Origin: Klebsiella pneumoniae
GTDB lineage: Bacteria; Pseudomonadota; Gammaproteobacteria; Pseudomonadales; Pseudohongiellaceae
DNA: 49,331 bases
Reading direction: 5' to 3'
NCBI GenBank assembly: GCA_945877175.1
Contig: CAMCRC010000012.1
Coordinates: forward strand, 1-49,331
Positions 1 through 9,002 of this stretch are shown here, one piece after another (within the stretch, counting starts at the first letter, position 1; each line of letters begins with the position of its first letter). Both the position numbers and the translations under genes were made by a program. Below the pieces are notes generated by a model that did no database searches, was not told the DNA's origin, and worked only from the letters and a program-made list of their open reading frames with translations.

Positions 1-81
1 TGATACAGCGGCCACTGTCGTGCGATCGGCTTCGCGCAACATCTTCACAATCTGTTCTTCAGTAAATCGACTCTTCTTCAT
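1..81 (-). CDS. IS3-family transposase OrfA, N-terminal fragment (cut by window edge)
   Basis: The minus strand from ATG at 81 reads MKKSRFTEEQIVKMLREAD and then runs off the window. This is the typical N-terminus of the helix-turn-helix OrfA protein of IS3-family elements (IS407/IS2-like groups). OrfA binds the element ends and is normally joined to OrfB by programmed frameshifting to give the transposase. Only 27 codons are visible. GAGGTGAGAC lies just upstream of the ATG and can serve as ribosome-binding site. Whether the element is intact cannot be judged from here. Confidence 0.75.
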   Translation of the reverse strand, partial: MKKSRFTEEQIVKMLREADRTTVAAVS

Positions 82-120
82 GTCTCACCTCGGTTGAGGG
101 AGCCATACTCTCAAGTTTTA

Positions 121-148
121 ACTGGTCCGAAAATACCCAGGCAGGTCA
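121..148 (-). repeat. IS3-family terminal inverted repeat
   Basis: On the minus strand the sequence beginning TGACCTGCCTGGG lies between the interrupted gene and the OrfA start. It is placed as the IS end because the oxidoreductase reading frame loses family resemblance exactly there. The partner repeat is outside the window, so the boundary is inferred to within a few bases. Confidence 0.55.
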
Positions 149-285
149 GAGACCCTGACCAGGACGTTGCCCAGCGGCAGATCACGCACCGTGCGTTGCA
201 CAATGTGTCCCGAGAATGTTGGCGCAGCATTGCCCGTGAATTCGCTCACTTCGAAGGCTTTGAATTCCAGGGTTTCGTCGATCAT
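148..285 (-). pseudogene. YhdH/AcuI-type quinone oxidoreductase-like gene, truncated by the IS element
   Basis: From ATG at 285 the minus strand encodes 46 residues ending in a stretch like RTVRDLPLGNVLVRVS. That matches the start of the YhdH/AcuI group of medium-chain oxidoreductases (NADPH-dependent acrylyl-CoA or quinone reductases), which continue from here into a conserved SSLNYKD motif. Resemblance stops where the IS3-type end begins, and the frame then hits a stop inside the IS. AAGG lies 6 nt before the ATG. The start is 19 bp after the sohB stop on the same strand, so the two probably formed an operon. Only the N-terminus is visible; the rest may lie beyond the IS, outside the window. 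The family call rests on a short segment. Confidence 0.6.
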
Positions 286-304
286 GCAGCGCCTTGACTG
301 TATC

Positions 305-1381
305 TCAAGAGTAGAAAGAGCTCTCGCGAGCTCGCTTGATCCATGCCAGCACCGTGCGGTCTGCAGTCTTGTAGATGGCGGCGCCGATCTTGTCGCCCAG
401 AGTTCTGCGAATCTCGAAGCGTACCTCGTACACATCGGCATCTTCGCAAGCTTTGACAATGCACTCATCGCTGGTCATGAGCTCATCGACCATGGATTTT
501 TCCAAGGCCTGCAGGCCGACCCAGGTTTCTCCTGTGGCGATATTGTCTATATTGACGGACGGGCGATGATCCTTGACCCAGGACTTGAACAGAACATGCA
601 TTTCCTCGACGTCTTCCTTGACCTTGTCACGACCCTTTTGCGTGATCTCGCCAAATGTCGTCAGCGTGGTCTTGAACTCGCCGGCGCTGATGGTTTCGTA
701 GTCAACTTCGTGCTTGCGCAGTAGCCGATTGAAATTGGGCAGCTGCACGAGAACTCCGATCGAGCCAAGAATGGCGAAAGGTGCAGCCACGAGTCGATCA
801 GCCAGACAGGCCATCATGTATCCGCCGCTTGCAGCCACCTTGTCAACACAGATGGTAAGTGAAACCTGCTGCGACTTGATTCTCTCAAGCTGGGCAGACG
901 CCAGTCCGTAGGCGTGCACCATACCACCGGGGCTCTCGAGGCGGAGCAGCACCTCGTCCCGCGGAGTCGCAAGAGACAAAATTGCCGTTATCTCCTCGCG
1001 CAGTGACTCCACATCGCTTGCTTCTATGTCGCCATTGAAATCAACGACATACACTCTCTTTCTAGCGTTGTCTTCAAGATCCTCGGATGCCGCCGCCGCA
1101 AGCTTCAATTGCTGCTTTCGTTCTCGCTCCTCCAGCTTCAGGCGCTTTTTCTCTTGTTTCTGCTCGTACTTGTAGGAAGCCTTGTCATAAATCGCCTTCT
1201 TCATGGACTCGCGCATTTCGTCGAGCTCTTCATTCAGGTGAGTAATAGCGATGTGGCCCCGCTCACCTCCCTTTCTGTTCTTGCTACCTGCCGAGACAAT
1301 AACAGTGAGTACAAAAACGAAGGCAATGACCAAAGTAACAAGCTTCGCGAGAAACAGTCCGTATTCAATAAAGTACTCCAA
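305..1381 (-). CDS. sohB: Probable inner-membrane protease SohB (S49 signal peptide peptidase family)
   Basis: 358 residues. SohB is a membrane-anchored serine protease related to SppA, with its active domain on the periplasmic side. Residues 8-30 form one hydrophobic anchor. A charged Lys/Glu-rich segment (about 60-105) follows, and then a ClpP-like crotonase fold. Visible signatures are LESPGG, the catalytic-serine stretch DKVAASGGYMMAC, and AILGSIGV. A Lys after GEFKTTLT is the expected dyad base. The start is TTG at 1381, supported by AAGGAG 8 nt upstream; no in-frame ATG precedes the membrane anchor. The length matches the SohB family. It is followed on the same strand by the IS-truncated oxidoreductase remnant. 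Confidence 0.9.
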   Translation of the reverse strand: MEYFIEYGLFLAKLVTLVIAFVFVLTVIVSAGSKNRKGGERGHIAITHLNEELDEMRESMKKAIYDKASYKYEQKQEKKRLKLEERERKQQLKLAAAASEDLEDNARKRVYVVDFNGDIEASDVESLREEITAILSLATPRDEVLLRLESPGGMVHAYGLASAQLERIKSQQVSLTICVDKVAASGGYMMACLADRLVAAPFAILGSIGVLVQLPNFNRLLRKHEVDYETISAGEFKTTLTTFGEITQKGRDKVKEDVEEMHVLFKSWVKDHRPSVNIDNIATGETWVGLQALEKSMVDELMTSDECIVKACEDADVYEVRFEIRRTLGDKIGAAIYKTADRTVLAWIKRARESSFYS

Positions 1382-1403
1382 AAATCTACTCCTTGCATTT
1401 GCA

Positions 1404-2231
1404 TTAGGTTGATCGTTTGCTTCTTGATTTCAAGAATAGCTCAATGAGTTGCCCTGCGACACTGATGCCAGGCCCAGGCGTTTTCGGAAGATCCTTGGGC
1501 AAGAACCAGCCTGCTTCCGCTATTTCATTTCCATCAACCTGGAGTTCACCACCAGCATAGTCGGCAAAAAATCCCAGCATCAATTGCGAAGGAAATGGCC
1601 ACGACTGACTGCTGACATAGCGGATATTCGTTACTTCAATGGCTGTCTCTTCCCGCACTTCCCTGCGAATTGTTTCCTCGGGCGTTTCCCCCACTTCCAT
1701 GAAACCTGCCAGGCAGCTGAACCATGAGCCTCCACGTCCGACATGTCGCGCCAGCAAAATTTCATCACCGCGGGTGATGAGTACAATCACGCAAGGGCTT
1801 ATCCGGGGATACACACGCAGATCACATCGAGAACAGCACAACGCCCTCTCGGCAAGATGACCCTGCATTTCAGCACCGCAGTACCCGCAGAAACGGTGAC
1901 TTTTTACCCAGTGCAACAGCTGCATCGCTTTCCCAATTGGCAAGAAGTCGGCAAAGGAGCCGGCCATCAGGATCTGCCTGGGCTGGCGCAGCTCGCCCTC
2001 CAGCCAGGCGATGTCATCGTCGGCATCCAGCGCCACGGCATAGCAGGGAACATAGGCCGATGCATCAATCAGGACGGCCGTACGCAAGCGCGGCTGGAGT
2101 TTCGCAGCAAGATCCAATGGCCACACATATCCGGCAGCTCCCACCAGCAGATCACCACCCTGAAACAAGATCAGGCTGGCCGGCGCGGCGACATCCTGGA
2201 GCGGAAGAACACAGGACAATGAAACGTTCAT
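1404..2231 (-). CDS. nudC: NADH pyrophosphatase / NAD-capped RNA decapping hydrolase NudC
   Basis: 275 residues. NudC hydrolyses NAD(H) to NMN(H) and AMP and removes NAD caps from RNA. A variable N-terminal domain leads into a zinc ribbon (C115, C118, C133, C136). The Nudix box follows (about 176-198, GFMEVGETPEETIRREVREE), and then the NudC hallmark SQSWPFPSQLMLGF near residue 208. All expected metal and catalytic residues are present and the length is typical. The ATG overlaps the dnaQ stop codon (shared ATGA), which implies translational coupling in a dnaQ-nudC transcript. Confidence 0.93.
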   Translation of the reverse strand: MNVSLSCVLPLQDVAAPASLILFQGGDLLVGAAGYVWPLDLAAKLQPRLRTAVLIDASAYVPCYAVALDADDDIAWLEGELRQPRQILMAGSFADFLPIGKAMQLLHWVKSHRFCGYCGAEMQGHLAERALCCSRCDLRVYPRISPCVIVLITRGDEILLARHVGRGGSWFSCLAGFMEVGETPEETIRREVREETAIEVTNIRYVSSQSWPFPSQLMLGFFADYAGGELQVDGNEIAEAGWFLPKDLPKTPGPGISVAGQLIELFLKSRSKRST

Positions 2232-2965
2232 GCGATGTCAGTAGCGCTTTGCGGTCTTGATGAATTCAGCCATATGCATTTGCTCTTGCTGGACTTCTGG
2301 ATGCGCTCGAGAAATCGCGCATGCGCCTGCAGCTCTTCATCGTCCGGCATCGTCAACGGCAAGGGTCCAGGTACTCCCGTCAATTTCCCGTGCGCGGATT
2401 CCTTCGCTTCTACAGAAGATTCCTCCGTGGCCAGATGCAACATGGTCTGCCCCCCTGTCATCAACAGGTAGACATCGGCCAGTATTTCCGCATCCAGCAA
2501 GGCCCCGTGCAATTCACGCTGAGAATTGTCGACTTCATAGCGCTTGCACAAGGCATCCAGGCTATTGCGTTGACCGGGATGCTTTCTGCGCGCCATCACC
2601 AAGGTATCTGTAATGGTACACAGATCCTGCAAAGACTCCTGAGTGAATCCCGCAAGCATCAGTTCGCTGTTTAGAAAGCTGAGGTCGAACGGCGCATTGT
2701 GAATGACCAGCTCTGCACCGGAAACGAAGTGAAGAAAATCCGCTGCAATCTGTGCAAAACGAGGTTTGTCTGCCAGAAATTGCGAAGTGATGCCATGCAC
2801 CTGCACAGCTCCTTCATCAATAGCCCTGTCAGGATTGAGGTAGCAATGGAAGTGCCTCCCCGTAAGTCGGCGATTCTCTATTTCCACACAGCCAATTTCA
2901 ATGACACGATGCCCTTGTGCCGAATCGAGGCCAGTCGTTTCAGTATCCAGTACGATTTCTCGCAT
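2228..2965 (-). CDS. dnaQ: DNA polymerase III epsilon subunit (3'-5' proofreading exonuclease)
   Basis: About 245 residues. DnaQ is the proofreading subunit of the replicative polymerase core. The DEDDh exonuclease motifs are all visible: VLDTETTGL near the N-terminus, NAPFDLSFLN for the second motif, and HGALLDAEILADVY with the catalytic His and Asp. A clamp-binding and polymerase-binding tail follows and is poorly conserved, as usual. ATG at 2965 is chosen because GGA lies 5 nt before it and MREIVLDTETTG matches homologues; ATG at 2980 adds five residues and cannot be excluded. It follows rnhA on the same strand, the classical rnhA-dnaQ pair, here co-oriented rather than divergent as in E. 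coli. Confidence 0.93.
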   Translation of the reverse strand: MREIVLDTETTGLDSAQGHRVIEIGCVEIENRRLTGRHFHCYLNPDRAIDEGAVQVHGITSQFLADKPRFAQIAADFLHFVSGAELVIHNAPFDLSFLNSELMLAGFTQESLQDLCTITDTLVMARRKHPGQRNSLDALCKRYEVDNSQRELHGALLDAEILADVYLLMTGGQTMLHLATEESSVEAKESAHGKLTGVPGPLPLTMPDDEELQAHARFLERIQKSSKSKCIWLNSSRPQSATDIA

Positions 2966-2995
2966 AAGTTTCCAATTCATCCAGAAAATCGTTGC

Positions 2996-3463
2996 TCAAT
3001 CAAGGGCGCTGGCAAGCGCCTCAATTCCAAGATTGGCCAGCTCATCTGCTATCTCATTTTCGCTGTGGCCACTGTGCCCTTTTACCCATTTCCACTCCAC
3101 TTTGTGTCGGGCAGCCAGGTCGTCAAGTTGCATCCACAGGTCCGCATTGAGCACAGGCTTCTTCGCTGCTGTTTTCCAACCGCGCTTTTTCCATTGGGGA
3201 AGCCATTCACTTATACCCTTCAGAACATAGACCGAATCACTGACTACACGCACTTCGCAGTCATCGCGCTTGAGAGCGCCAAGCCCCTTGATGACGGCCA
3301 TTAGCTCCATGCGATTGTTCGTGGTATGAGCTTCCCCACCATACAAGCGCTTTTCGTGACCGTTGTAGCGCAGAAGGACACCCCATCCGCCTTTCCCGGG
3401 ATTGCCCTTGCAAGCGCCGTCGGTAAACAGTTCGATCAGTTTTGACACATTGGCAGCTTCCAT
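2996..3463 (-). CDS. rnhA: Ribonuclease HI
   Basis: 155 residues from ATG at 3463, the same length as E. coli RNase HI. It cleaves the RNA strand of RNA-DNA hybrids and clears R-loops and primers. The four catalytic acidic residues are present: D15 in [12 protein letters not shown]53 in [10 protein letters not shown]76 in VVSDSVYV and D140 in NEIADELA. The basic handle region [14 protein letters not shown] is intact. An upstream in-frame TTG at 3493 would add ten residues and overlap the methyltransferase stop. Neither start has a clear Shine-Dalgarno sequence, so the ATG choice rests on length. Confidence 0.93.
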   Translation of the reverse strand: MEAANVSKLIELFTDGACKGNPGKGGWGVLLRYNGHEKRLYGGEAHTTNNRMELMAVIKGLGALKRDDCEVRVVSDSVYVLKGISEWLPQWKKRGWKTAAKKPVLNADLWMQLDDLAARHKVEWKWVKGHSGHSENEIADELANLGIEALASALD

Positions 3464-3489
3464 GGTGGAGGCAATGAGTGTATTCGCAC

Positions 3490-4302
3490 TCAATGCTGGG
3501 TATCAGATTCGACGGCCTGGGGCCGTGATCGCGCGGGCTCGCCAAGGGTGCGAGCAATAATCGGGCGTGCAATCATGGGCCAACGCGGTGTAATTGGCGT
3601 CACAGGCATGACTTGTTTGCAGGCAACGATCACGTACGCCGCTCCCACTGGCAACGCAGAGCGTTGCCCGAATTGTTCCAGTCCAGATGCAAACCGGACC
3701 ACTCGGGGATGTGTAAAAGGCAGCAAATACCCACTGTATGCAATTTTGTCCACACTGAATTCGAGCAGTTTGAGCCAGTCACAAACGCGCGCGCTGGAAA
3801 TGAAACGAGCACTCCATGGCAAGCGATTGCCAACCCGGAAGATGCTCCGCAAGCCCCAGGTACTCAAAGGATTGAAGCCCGCGATCAGGAGTTTTCCTCC
3901 CGGCATGAGCACTCTTGAAGCTTCACGAAGAAGTCGGTGACAGTCGGGAGTGTAGTCGAGCGCATGATGAATAAGGACAGCATCGACGCTCTCCGACTGC
4001 ACTGGCAGAGCCTCATTGCTGGCAATTGCGTATCTTGTTGTCGAGCTGGCATCAGGCACAAAGAGAAATCGATGGCCTACAGGACTTTCATCAAGCAACG
4101 AATCGGTGCTGACTCCTATCTGCAGGAAGTGGTAGCCGAAAATACGGGCGATTATCGGCTCCAGTACCTTTTTCTCACTTTCCACCAAAGCTTGACCTAT
4201 AGGAGAGGAAAGCCACGCTTCCATATCGCGATACAATGCAGCTGGCTCCGGGAGTCTACGGCGACGATTAAGGCGATCGGCAAATGGTTTAAGCAGGCGC
4301 AT
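3490..4302 (-). CDS. SAM-dependent class I methyltransferase (YafS-like)
   Basis: About 270 residues. The fold is that of a class I methyltransferase: [11 protein letters not shown] as a degenerate SAM-binding loop, [15 protein letters not shown] as motif II, and [21 protein letters not shown], which is the usual methyltransferase post-motif. The substrate is unknown. Position is informative: in enterobacteria yafS sits between gloB and rnhA, and the same neighbours are found here. ATG at 4302 is used. The frame stays open to TTG at 4368 and a strong AAGGAGG lies at about 4353-4359, but no in-frame start codon follows it at normal spacing, so the start is uncertain. It diverges from gloB. Confidence 0.8.
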   Translation of the reverse strand: MRLLKPFADRLNRRRRLPEPAALYRDMEAWLSSPIGQALVESEKKVLEPIIARIFGYHFLQIGVSTDSLLDESPVGHRFLFVPDASSTTRYAIASNEALPVQSESVDAVLIHHALDYTPDCHRLLREASRVLMPGGKLLIAGFNPLSTWGLRSIFRVGNRLPWSARFISSARVCDWLKLLEFSVDKIAYSGYLLPFTHPRVVRFASGLEQFGQRSALPVGAAYVIVACKQVMPVTPITPRWPMIARPIIARTLGEPARSRPQAVESDTQH

Positions 4303-4373
4303 GGGGAATTTTGACTTGTCTAATTCAGAGTGTGCACTATGATCGCGTCCTTCCTCCTTGAAAATCAAATCTT

Positions 4374-5171
4374 ATGACGTTGCATATCACTGCCATTGCG
4401 GCATTCGAAGACAATTACATCTGGGTAATAGGGTGTGGAGGACGCAGTGATGTCGCAGTGGTGGATCCCGGAGACGCAACTCCAGTACTTGCTTGGCTGA
4501 AGAAAAGTGGCAGGACTCTGACTGATATTCTTGTCACCCACCACCATCCTGATCACACCGGTGGAATTCGAGAACTCCTGACAGCCTTTCCTGAGGCTCA
4601 TGTGATTGGCCCGGACAACGACAGAATTCCAGCACTCACAATGCGGGTGCAAGACAATGAGGAAATAGCAATTCTTGGCTGTAATTTCCAGGTACTGGCG
4701 GTTCCTGGTCACACCTTGGACCACATCGCCTTCTTCACAGAAGGGGACACAAATGATTTGCAGCCTGTTGTATTTTGTGGAGATACACTCTTTTCTTCTG
4801 GTTGTGGAAGATTGCGCGAAGGCACTTATGCCCAGTTGTTGAACTCACTGCAACGACTGGCCGCACTACCAGAGAAAACGCGAGTCTACTGCACTCACGA
4901 ATACACATTGAGCAACCTGCGCTTTGCCTTGCATGTCGAACCGGATAATATCGACTACTTGAAACGCATGAAGGAATGCACCATCTTGCGTTCCGAAGGG
5001 CATCCTACTTTGCCTTCAACCATCGGAGTGGAATTGCGAACTAATCCGTTCCTGCGTTGTCATAGTGACAGTGTCTCTGCAATAATCCAGACACAATTCG
5101 GGCCTCTTCTCGCCAGTGAGCTTGATGTTTTTACGCAACTGCGCCAATGGAAAGACAATTTCCCAGCGTGA
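4374..5171 (+). CDS. gloB: Hydroxyacylglutathione hydrolase (glyoxalase II)
   Basis: 265 residues. It hydrolyses S-D-lactoylglutathione to D-lactate and glutathione, the second step of methylglyoxal detoxification in the cytoplasm. The metallo-beta-lactamase metal site is complete: T55-HHHPDH (His56, His58, Asp60, His61), VPGHTLDH near 112, FCGDTLFSSGCGR, and CTHEY near 173. The C-terminal glutathione-binding helix region with TNPFLR is present. Length is typical. It is the first gene of the plus-strand gloB-mltD pair and shares a short divergent region with the YafS-like methyltransferase. Confidence 0.95.
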   Translation: MTLHITAIAAFEDNYIWVIGCGGRSDVAVVDPGDATPVLAWLKKSGRTLTDILVTHHHPDHTGGIRELLTAFPEAHVIGPDNDRIPALTMRVQDNEEIAILGCNFQVLAVPGHTLDHIAFFTEGDTNDLQPVVFCGDTLFSSGCGRLREGTYAQLLNSLQRLAALPEKTRVYCTHEYTLSNLRFALHVEPDNIDYLKRMKECTILRSEGHPTLPSTIGVELRTNPFLRCHSDSVSAIIQTQFGPLLASELDVFTQLRQWKDNFPA

Positions 5172-5243
5172 ATTCCATTTGTGCAATTGCAGAGTTTCTC
5201 TCAAATTTATGATCCAGTTGATTGTTTTTATTCGGGAAATATT

Positions 5244-6875
5244 TTGATCCAACGTCACACACTTCGCTTGAATAAACTGACTCTATCCATTGCATCAGCG
5301 CTATTTCTAGGCGCATGTTCAGTGGTGGATGACGGTTCCGGGACATATTCAGAGGAAGCGTCACTGTCGAGCAACGAACAGGTTATTGGGCGCGCAATCT
5401 CCAACCGAGGCTCTGCAGCCCGCGTACAGATAAATCCAGGTGACGAACTGCCATCTGACGCCATGGTATTCGAGGATATCTGGAGCAGGCTCACTCATGG
5501 TTTTCAATTTGCCCACGAATTCGACAATAAACAGGTACAGGATCAGATCGCGTTCTATCAGAAGAACGCAAACTTGCTAAGAGTTGGCTCCGAGCGCGCC
5601 GAGCCCTTCATGTTTGAAATTGCACAGGCTCTGGAGCATCGCGGCATGCCGGCAGAGCTTGCCCTGCTGCCTATTGTGGAAAGTGCTTTCAATCCCAATG
5701 CCGCAGCACCTGGCAACGTTGTCGGCATGTGGCAGATACAGGGTTCGACGGGACGCAGTCTCGGGCTGAAGCAGGACTGGTGGTACGACGGACGTCGAGA
5801 CCCGCTTGCCTCTACTAAGGCCGCGCTGGACTACCTTGAAACCCTCTATGAAATGTTTGACAGCGACTGGCTGCTGGCCCTGGCAGCGTACAATGCAGGT
5901 CCGGGCAATATTCAGAAGGCTATAGATCGTAATGCTTCACGTGATCGCCCAACTGACTTCTGGTCTCTGAATTTGCCTTCAGTTACCAAGGAATACATTC
6001 CCAAACTGATTGCGTTAAGCCAGCTTGTAGCAGCTCGTGACCACTTTGGTGTAGAGCTTGCCGATATTGAAAATACTGCGGTCGTAGAGCGCATCGAGAT
6101 CGGCTACCAAATGGATCTGCAATTTGCCGCTGCCCTTGCAGGCCTGGACCCGGTTGAACTTTATCAGTTGAATCCGGGATATCGGCAGTGGGCGACTCAC
6201 CCGGACGGCCCACACAGCTTGTTGTTGCCTATCGAGCGCAAAGAGGCTTTCATGAGCGCCCTTGCCAATGCGCCTGAGCGTCCGCAGGTGACCTGGGATC
6301 GCTATCTAGTACAACGAGGAGACAGTCTCAGCAAAATTGCACGCCAGTTCGGAACCGAGGTAGGTGCCCTGCAGCAGGCCAATGGCTTGGATGGCAATCG
6401 CATCATTGCAGGCGAGTCACTTCTGATTCCTCGCGCTTATGCAGCAGGTACCACGCTACCGGTACCGAATGCGCCTCAGTATTCATCAACGCCCGCCACT
6501 CTTGTCGCCCCACCGGATGCCAGTCCGCAATATACGGTTCGTTCCGGCGATACACTTTGGCGCATAGCCAGTCGTTACAACCTCAAGGTCGGCGAACTGG
6601 CAGGAATGAACAACATTGCATTGAACGATGTTCTCAAACCAGGCCAGGTTTTGAATGTTAAGACCGATACAGCCATTGTCCAATCCGGCAGCCCCACTGA
6701 TGCAAGCTCCCCCCTGATATACAATGTCAGATCAGGTGATTCACTTTCCCGGATTGCTCAGCAATTTGGAGTGGGGGTTGCAGATTTGGCTGCATGGAAC
6801 AGCATTGGAGCTGGTGATTTGATTCATCCCGGGCAAGCACTGATGCTTTACCCGGGCACAGGAAAACTCAACTGA
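5244..6875 (+). CDS. mltD: Membrane-bound lytic murein transglycosylase D, with three LysM domains
   Basis: A lipoprotein that cleaves the glycan strands of peptidoglycan to 1,6-anhydro products. TTG at 5244 gives a natural basic n-region (QRHTLRLNK), a hydrophobic core and the lipobox LGAC; the frame is open back to GTG at 5181, which would put 21 extra residues before the signal. The SLT domain contains PIVESAF with the catalytic Glu, GMWQIQGSTG and ALAAYNAGPGN. Three LysM repeats follow, starting about 373, 449 and 513 residues after base 5181 (YLVQRGDSLSKIA, YTVRSGDTLWRIA, YNVRSGDSLSRIA). E. coli MltD has two, so three is somewhat more than the enterobacterial form. It lies 9-72 bp after gloB, as in other gammaproteobacteria. 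Confidence 0.92.
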   Translation: MIQRHTLRLNKLTLSIASALFLGACSVVDDGSGTYSEEASLSSNEQVIGRAISNRGSAARVQINPGDELPSDAMVFEDIWSRLTHGFQFAHEFDNKQVQDQIAFYQKNANLLRVGSERAEPFMFEIAQALEHRGMPAELALLPIVESAFNPNAAAPGNVVGMWQIQGSTGRSLGLKQDWWYDGRRDPLASTKAALDYLETLYEMFDSDWLLALAAYNAGPGNIQKAIDRNASRDRPTDFWSLNLPSVTKEYIPKLIALSQLVAARDHFGVELADIENTAVVERIEIGYQMDLQFAAALAGLDPVELYQLNPGYRQWATHPDGPHSLLLPIERKEAFMSALANAPERPQVTWDRYLVQRGDSLSKIARQFGTEVGALQQANGLDGNRIIAGESLLIPRAYAAGTTLPVPNAPQYSSTPATLVAPPDASPQYTVRSGDTLWRIASRYNLKVGELAGMNNIALNDVLKPGQVLNVKTDTAIVQSGSPTDASSPLIYNVRSGDSLSRIAQQFGVGVADLAAWNSIGAGDLIHPGQALMLYPGTGKLN

Positions 6876-6888
6876 GAGTCTATTGTGT

Positions 6889-8784
6889 CTAGAAGGTCTC
6901 GATGGGAGTCAGGTTCTCGGTAATTTCAGAGTTGTTGCGCGTATTTGCGAGGAAGGCATCAAACGCGGCTCTCCCGTCTCGCTCTACGTAAGAACTCACC
7001 ATAGTTTGTTTCGCTTCCTCCTCCATCTGAGCAAGCGAACCACGGTTCACTTTTTGAAGTTCAACAACAATGTAAGTGCCATTGGTCAAAGCGAAGCCGC
7101 TATAGGCAGAGTCCCCTTCCGCTGGCGTGGACAACGCGAATACGTTTTGCATGACTTCGGAATTGAGACCAGTCTGATCTCGGGATGCGTTGGACTGGAC
7201 AATCCACTGCAGCTCGTTGGCCTGCATGGTCTCGTCGATGGACTCTCCATTGCGCAGCGAGGCAAGAAGTTGCTCACCCAGCGCTGCCGCTCTTTCCTTC
7301 TCCAGCTCTGTCCTGAGAATTGCGGCAATTTCACCGCGAACCTCATCCAACGTCCGAAGTGACTCTTCATTGTGCGTATTGATATTGAGCACCAGTGCAC
7401 GGTCATTGCCCATTTCGACAACGTCACTGTTGTTCCCCTCCACCAGAACTTCGTCTGCAAATGCAGCTGCAATGACATTGGCATTGGTAGTGATTTCACT
7501 AAAGCCGCCACCACGGGAGAACAATTCGCTTTGCTCTATCGGGAGCGACAATTCCTCAGAAATTTCAACAAGATCAGTCGTTTCGAAAGCCAGATTTGCA
7601 AGAGATTCCAGTCGTGCGAAATAGATCTCGTCAACTTCTGCGCTGCTCAGGTCCCGGCGAATACGCTCGGCCGACTCTTCCAATGTTGGGTATTCATTGA
7701 CATCGAATTCAGTCAACTTGACGAGATGCACTCCGAACTCTGTGACTACCGGGTCGGAAACCTGGCCGACTTCCATGCTCAAGAGGGCTTGCTCAATTCC
7801 TGCCGGAAAAGCGGAACCATCGGAATAACCAATATCACCGCCCTGCTCGGCAGAAACTGTATCTGAGGAGGCAGCTAGTGCAATAGTGCCAAAATCTTCA
7901 CCTTGATCCAGACGAGTCTTCAATGCGCTCGCTTCTGAGATTACCGACTCTTCAGTGTCTCCTGTGCCTATTTCGAGAAGAATGTGTGACGCGCGGCGCT
8001 GCGTAGTGGAACTGGATGCAGCGCGCTCCTCTTCGTACTTGGCCAGAACATCGGCCTCACCGACTTCGACTTCAGAAAAAATAGTGGCTTTGTCCAGCAC
8101 TACGTAGTCGATAGCCACTTCTTCTTCGACCATGAACTGGGACTGATTGTTCTGATAATAAGACTCGACCTGATCGGCAGGTATTGCTTCACCACCAGTA
8201 CGATTGCCCAAAGTGACAGAAACAAAACGAAAATCACGAGTTTGAGAAGACAAAGCCGCAATACGCTCCATCTCACTCTGCGTGACGAATCCGGACGAAG
8301 CATAAGCATTGGCGATCTGCCCTACCACCATCTGATCTGCCAAGGCCTGCCGGTAGCCTGCAACTGTAAAGCCCTGGGTGGCCATGGTTCGAACAGCAAG
8401 ATCGGAATTGAAAACACCGCCAACCTGGAACTGAGGATTGCTGATGATCTGAAGATCAATTGCATCGCTGGATATGATCAGTCCGGCGTCTTTGGAAGAT
8501 TGGCGCAGCAATCGGTCTTCAATAATCTGATTGAGCGCAACCTGGCGAATCAGATCCTCATCGAGAGATTCCAGATTGCCACCAACGGACGCAATGAGAT
8601 TCTGGACGCTTGTCTGCAGCTCCGGCTCAGTAATTTCCTCGCCGTTCACTTCTGCAACGGTTGGATTAGTGATGAATCCGTTCATTATGGACTCAACACC
8701 GAACAATGCCATGATGGCGATAATGAAGCCGATAATAACTTTGGCGACAAGACCTTGGGAATTTTCGCGAATTGTTTGCAGCAT
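6889..8784 (-). CDS. ppiD: Periplasmic folding chaperone / peptidyl-prolyl isomerase D
   Basis: 631 residues. PpiD is anchored in the inner membrane next to SecYEG and helps newly exported proteins fold. It has a short cytoplasmic N-terminus, one membrane segment (about 12-34), a SurA-like N-terminal chaperone domain, one parvulin domain (about 265-360, with ASHILLEIG and DIGYSDGSAFPAGIEQALLSM), and a C-terminal helical chaperone part. The ATG has AGGG 8 nt upstream. It is downstream of hupB in the usual order but separated from it by a terminator. It converges with mltD, 13 bp between stops. Confidence 0.92.
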   Translation of the reverse strand: MLQTIRENSQGLVAKVIIGFIIAIMALFGVESIMNGFITNPTVAEVNGEEITEPELQTSVQNLIASVGGNLESLDEDLIRQVALNQIIEDRLLRQSSKDAGLIISSDAIDLQIISNPQFQVGGVFNSDLAVRTMATQGFTVAGYRQALADQMVVGQIANAYASSGFVTQSEMERIAALSSQTRDFRFVSVTLGNRTGGEAIPADQVESYYQNNQSQFMVEEEVAIDYVVLDKATIFSEVEVGEADVLAKYEEERAASSSTTQRRASHILLEIGTGDTEESVISEASALKTRLDQGEDFGTIALAASSDTVSAEQGGDIGYSDGSAFPAGIEQALLSMEVGQVSDPVVTEFGVHLVKLTEFDVNEYPTLEESAERIRRDLSSAEVDEIYFARLESLANLAFETTDLVEISEELSLPIEQSELFSRGGGFSEITTNANVIAAAFADEVLVEGNNSDVVEMGNDRALVLNINTHNEESLRTLDEVRGEIAAILRTELEKERAAALGEQLLASLRNGESIDETMQANELQWIVQSNASRDQTGLNSEVMQNVFALSTPAEGDSAYSGFALTNGTYIVVELQKVNRGSLAQMEEEAKQTMVSSYVERDGRAAFDAFLANTRNNSEITENLTPIETF

Positions 8785-8861
8785 ATCTAACCCTGTCGTG
8801 ATACTGGAGGTGAACCCAGGAGGTCATCACAAAAATGTGAAATTGACGTCCCTTTTTAAAC

Positions 8862-8888
8862 TAAAAAGGCGCATCGAAGATGCGCCTT
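8862..8888 (-). terminator. Rho-independent terminator of hupB
   Basis: A perfect 10-bp stem AAGGCGCATC / GATGCGCCTT with a 3-nt loop is followed on the minus strand by TTTTTAG. It lies about 115 bp past the hupB stop and upstream of ppiD, so ppiD should have its own promoter or depend on read-through. Confidence 0.85.
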
Positions 8889-9002
8889 GTAAATTCGTAA
8901 GCCTGCGGCTCTTTGTGTTTCCGCAGCACCCGGAAGTGTCACTGTCCGAATCGCAACCGTCTCATCAGCCGGCGCCTGTGCTCACGAATTTAGAATGTCC
9001 AG

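Larger units (their letters stand above)
1..148 (-). mobile_element. IS3-family insertion sequence, one end (continues off the left edge)
   Basis: The segment reads on the minus strand as the start of an IS3-type OrfA, preceded by a terminal sequence that begins TGACCTGCCTGGG at base 148. IS3-family elements usually start with TG and carry imperfect terminal inverted repeats, which fits. The element extends off the window to the left, so its other end, OrfB and the target duplication cannot be seen. It interrupts an oxidoreductase gene at bases 148-285. Confidence 0.75.

Noticed and set aside
118-468. A 116-codon minus-strand frame upstream of the IS
   Set aside because: Its first part lies inside sohB in another frame; only the part from 285 is a real gene start.
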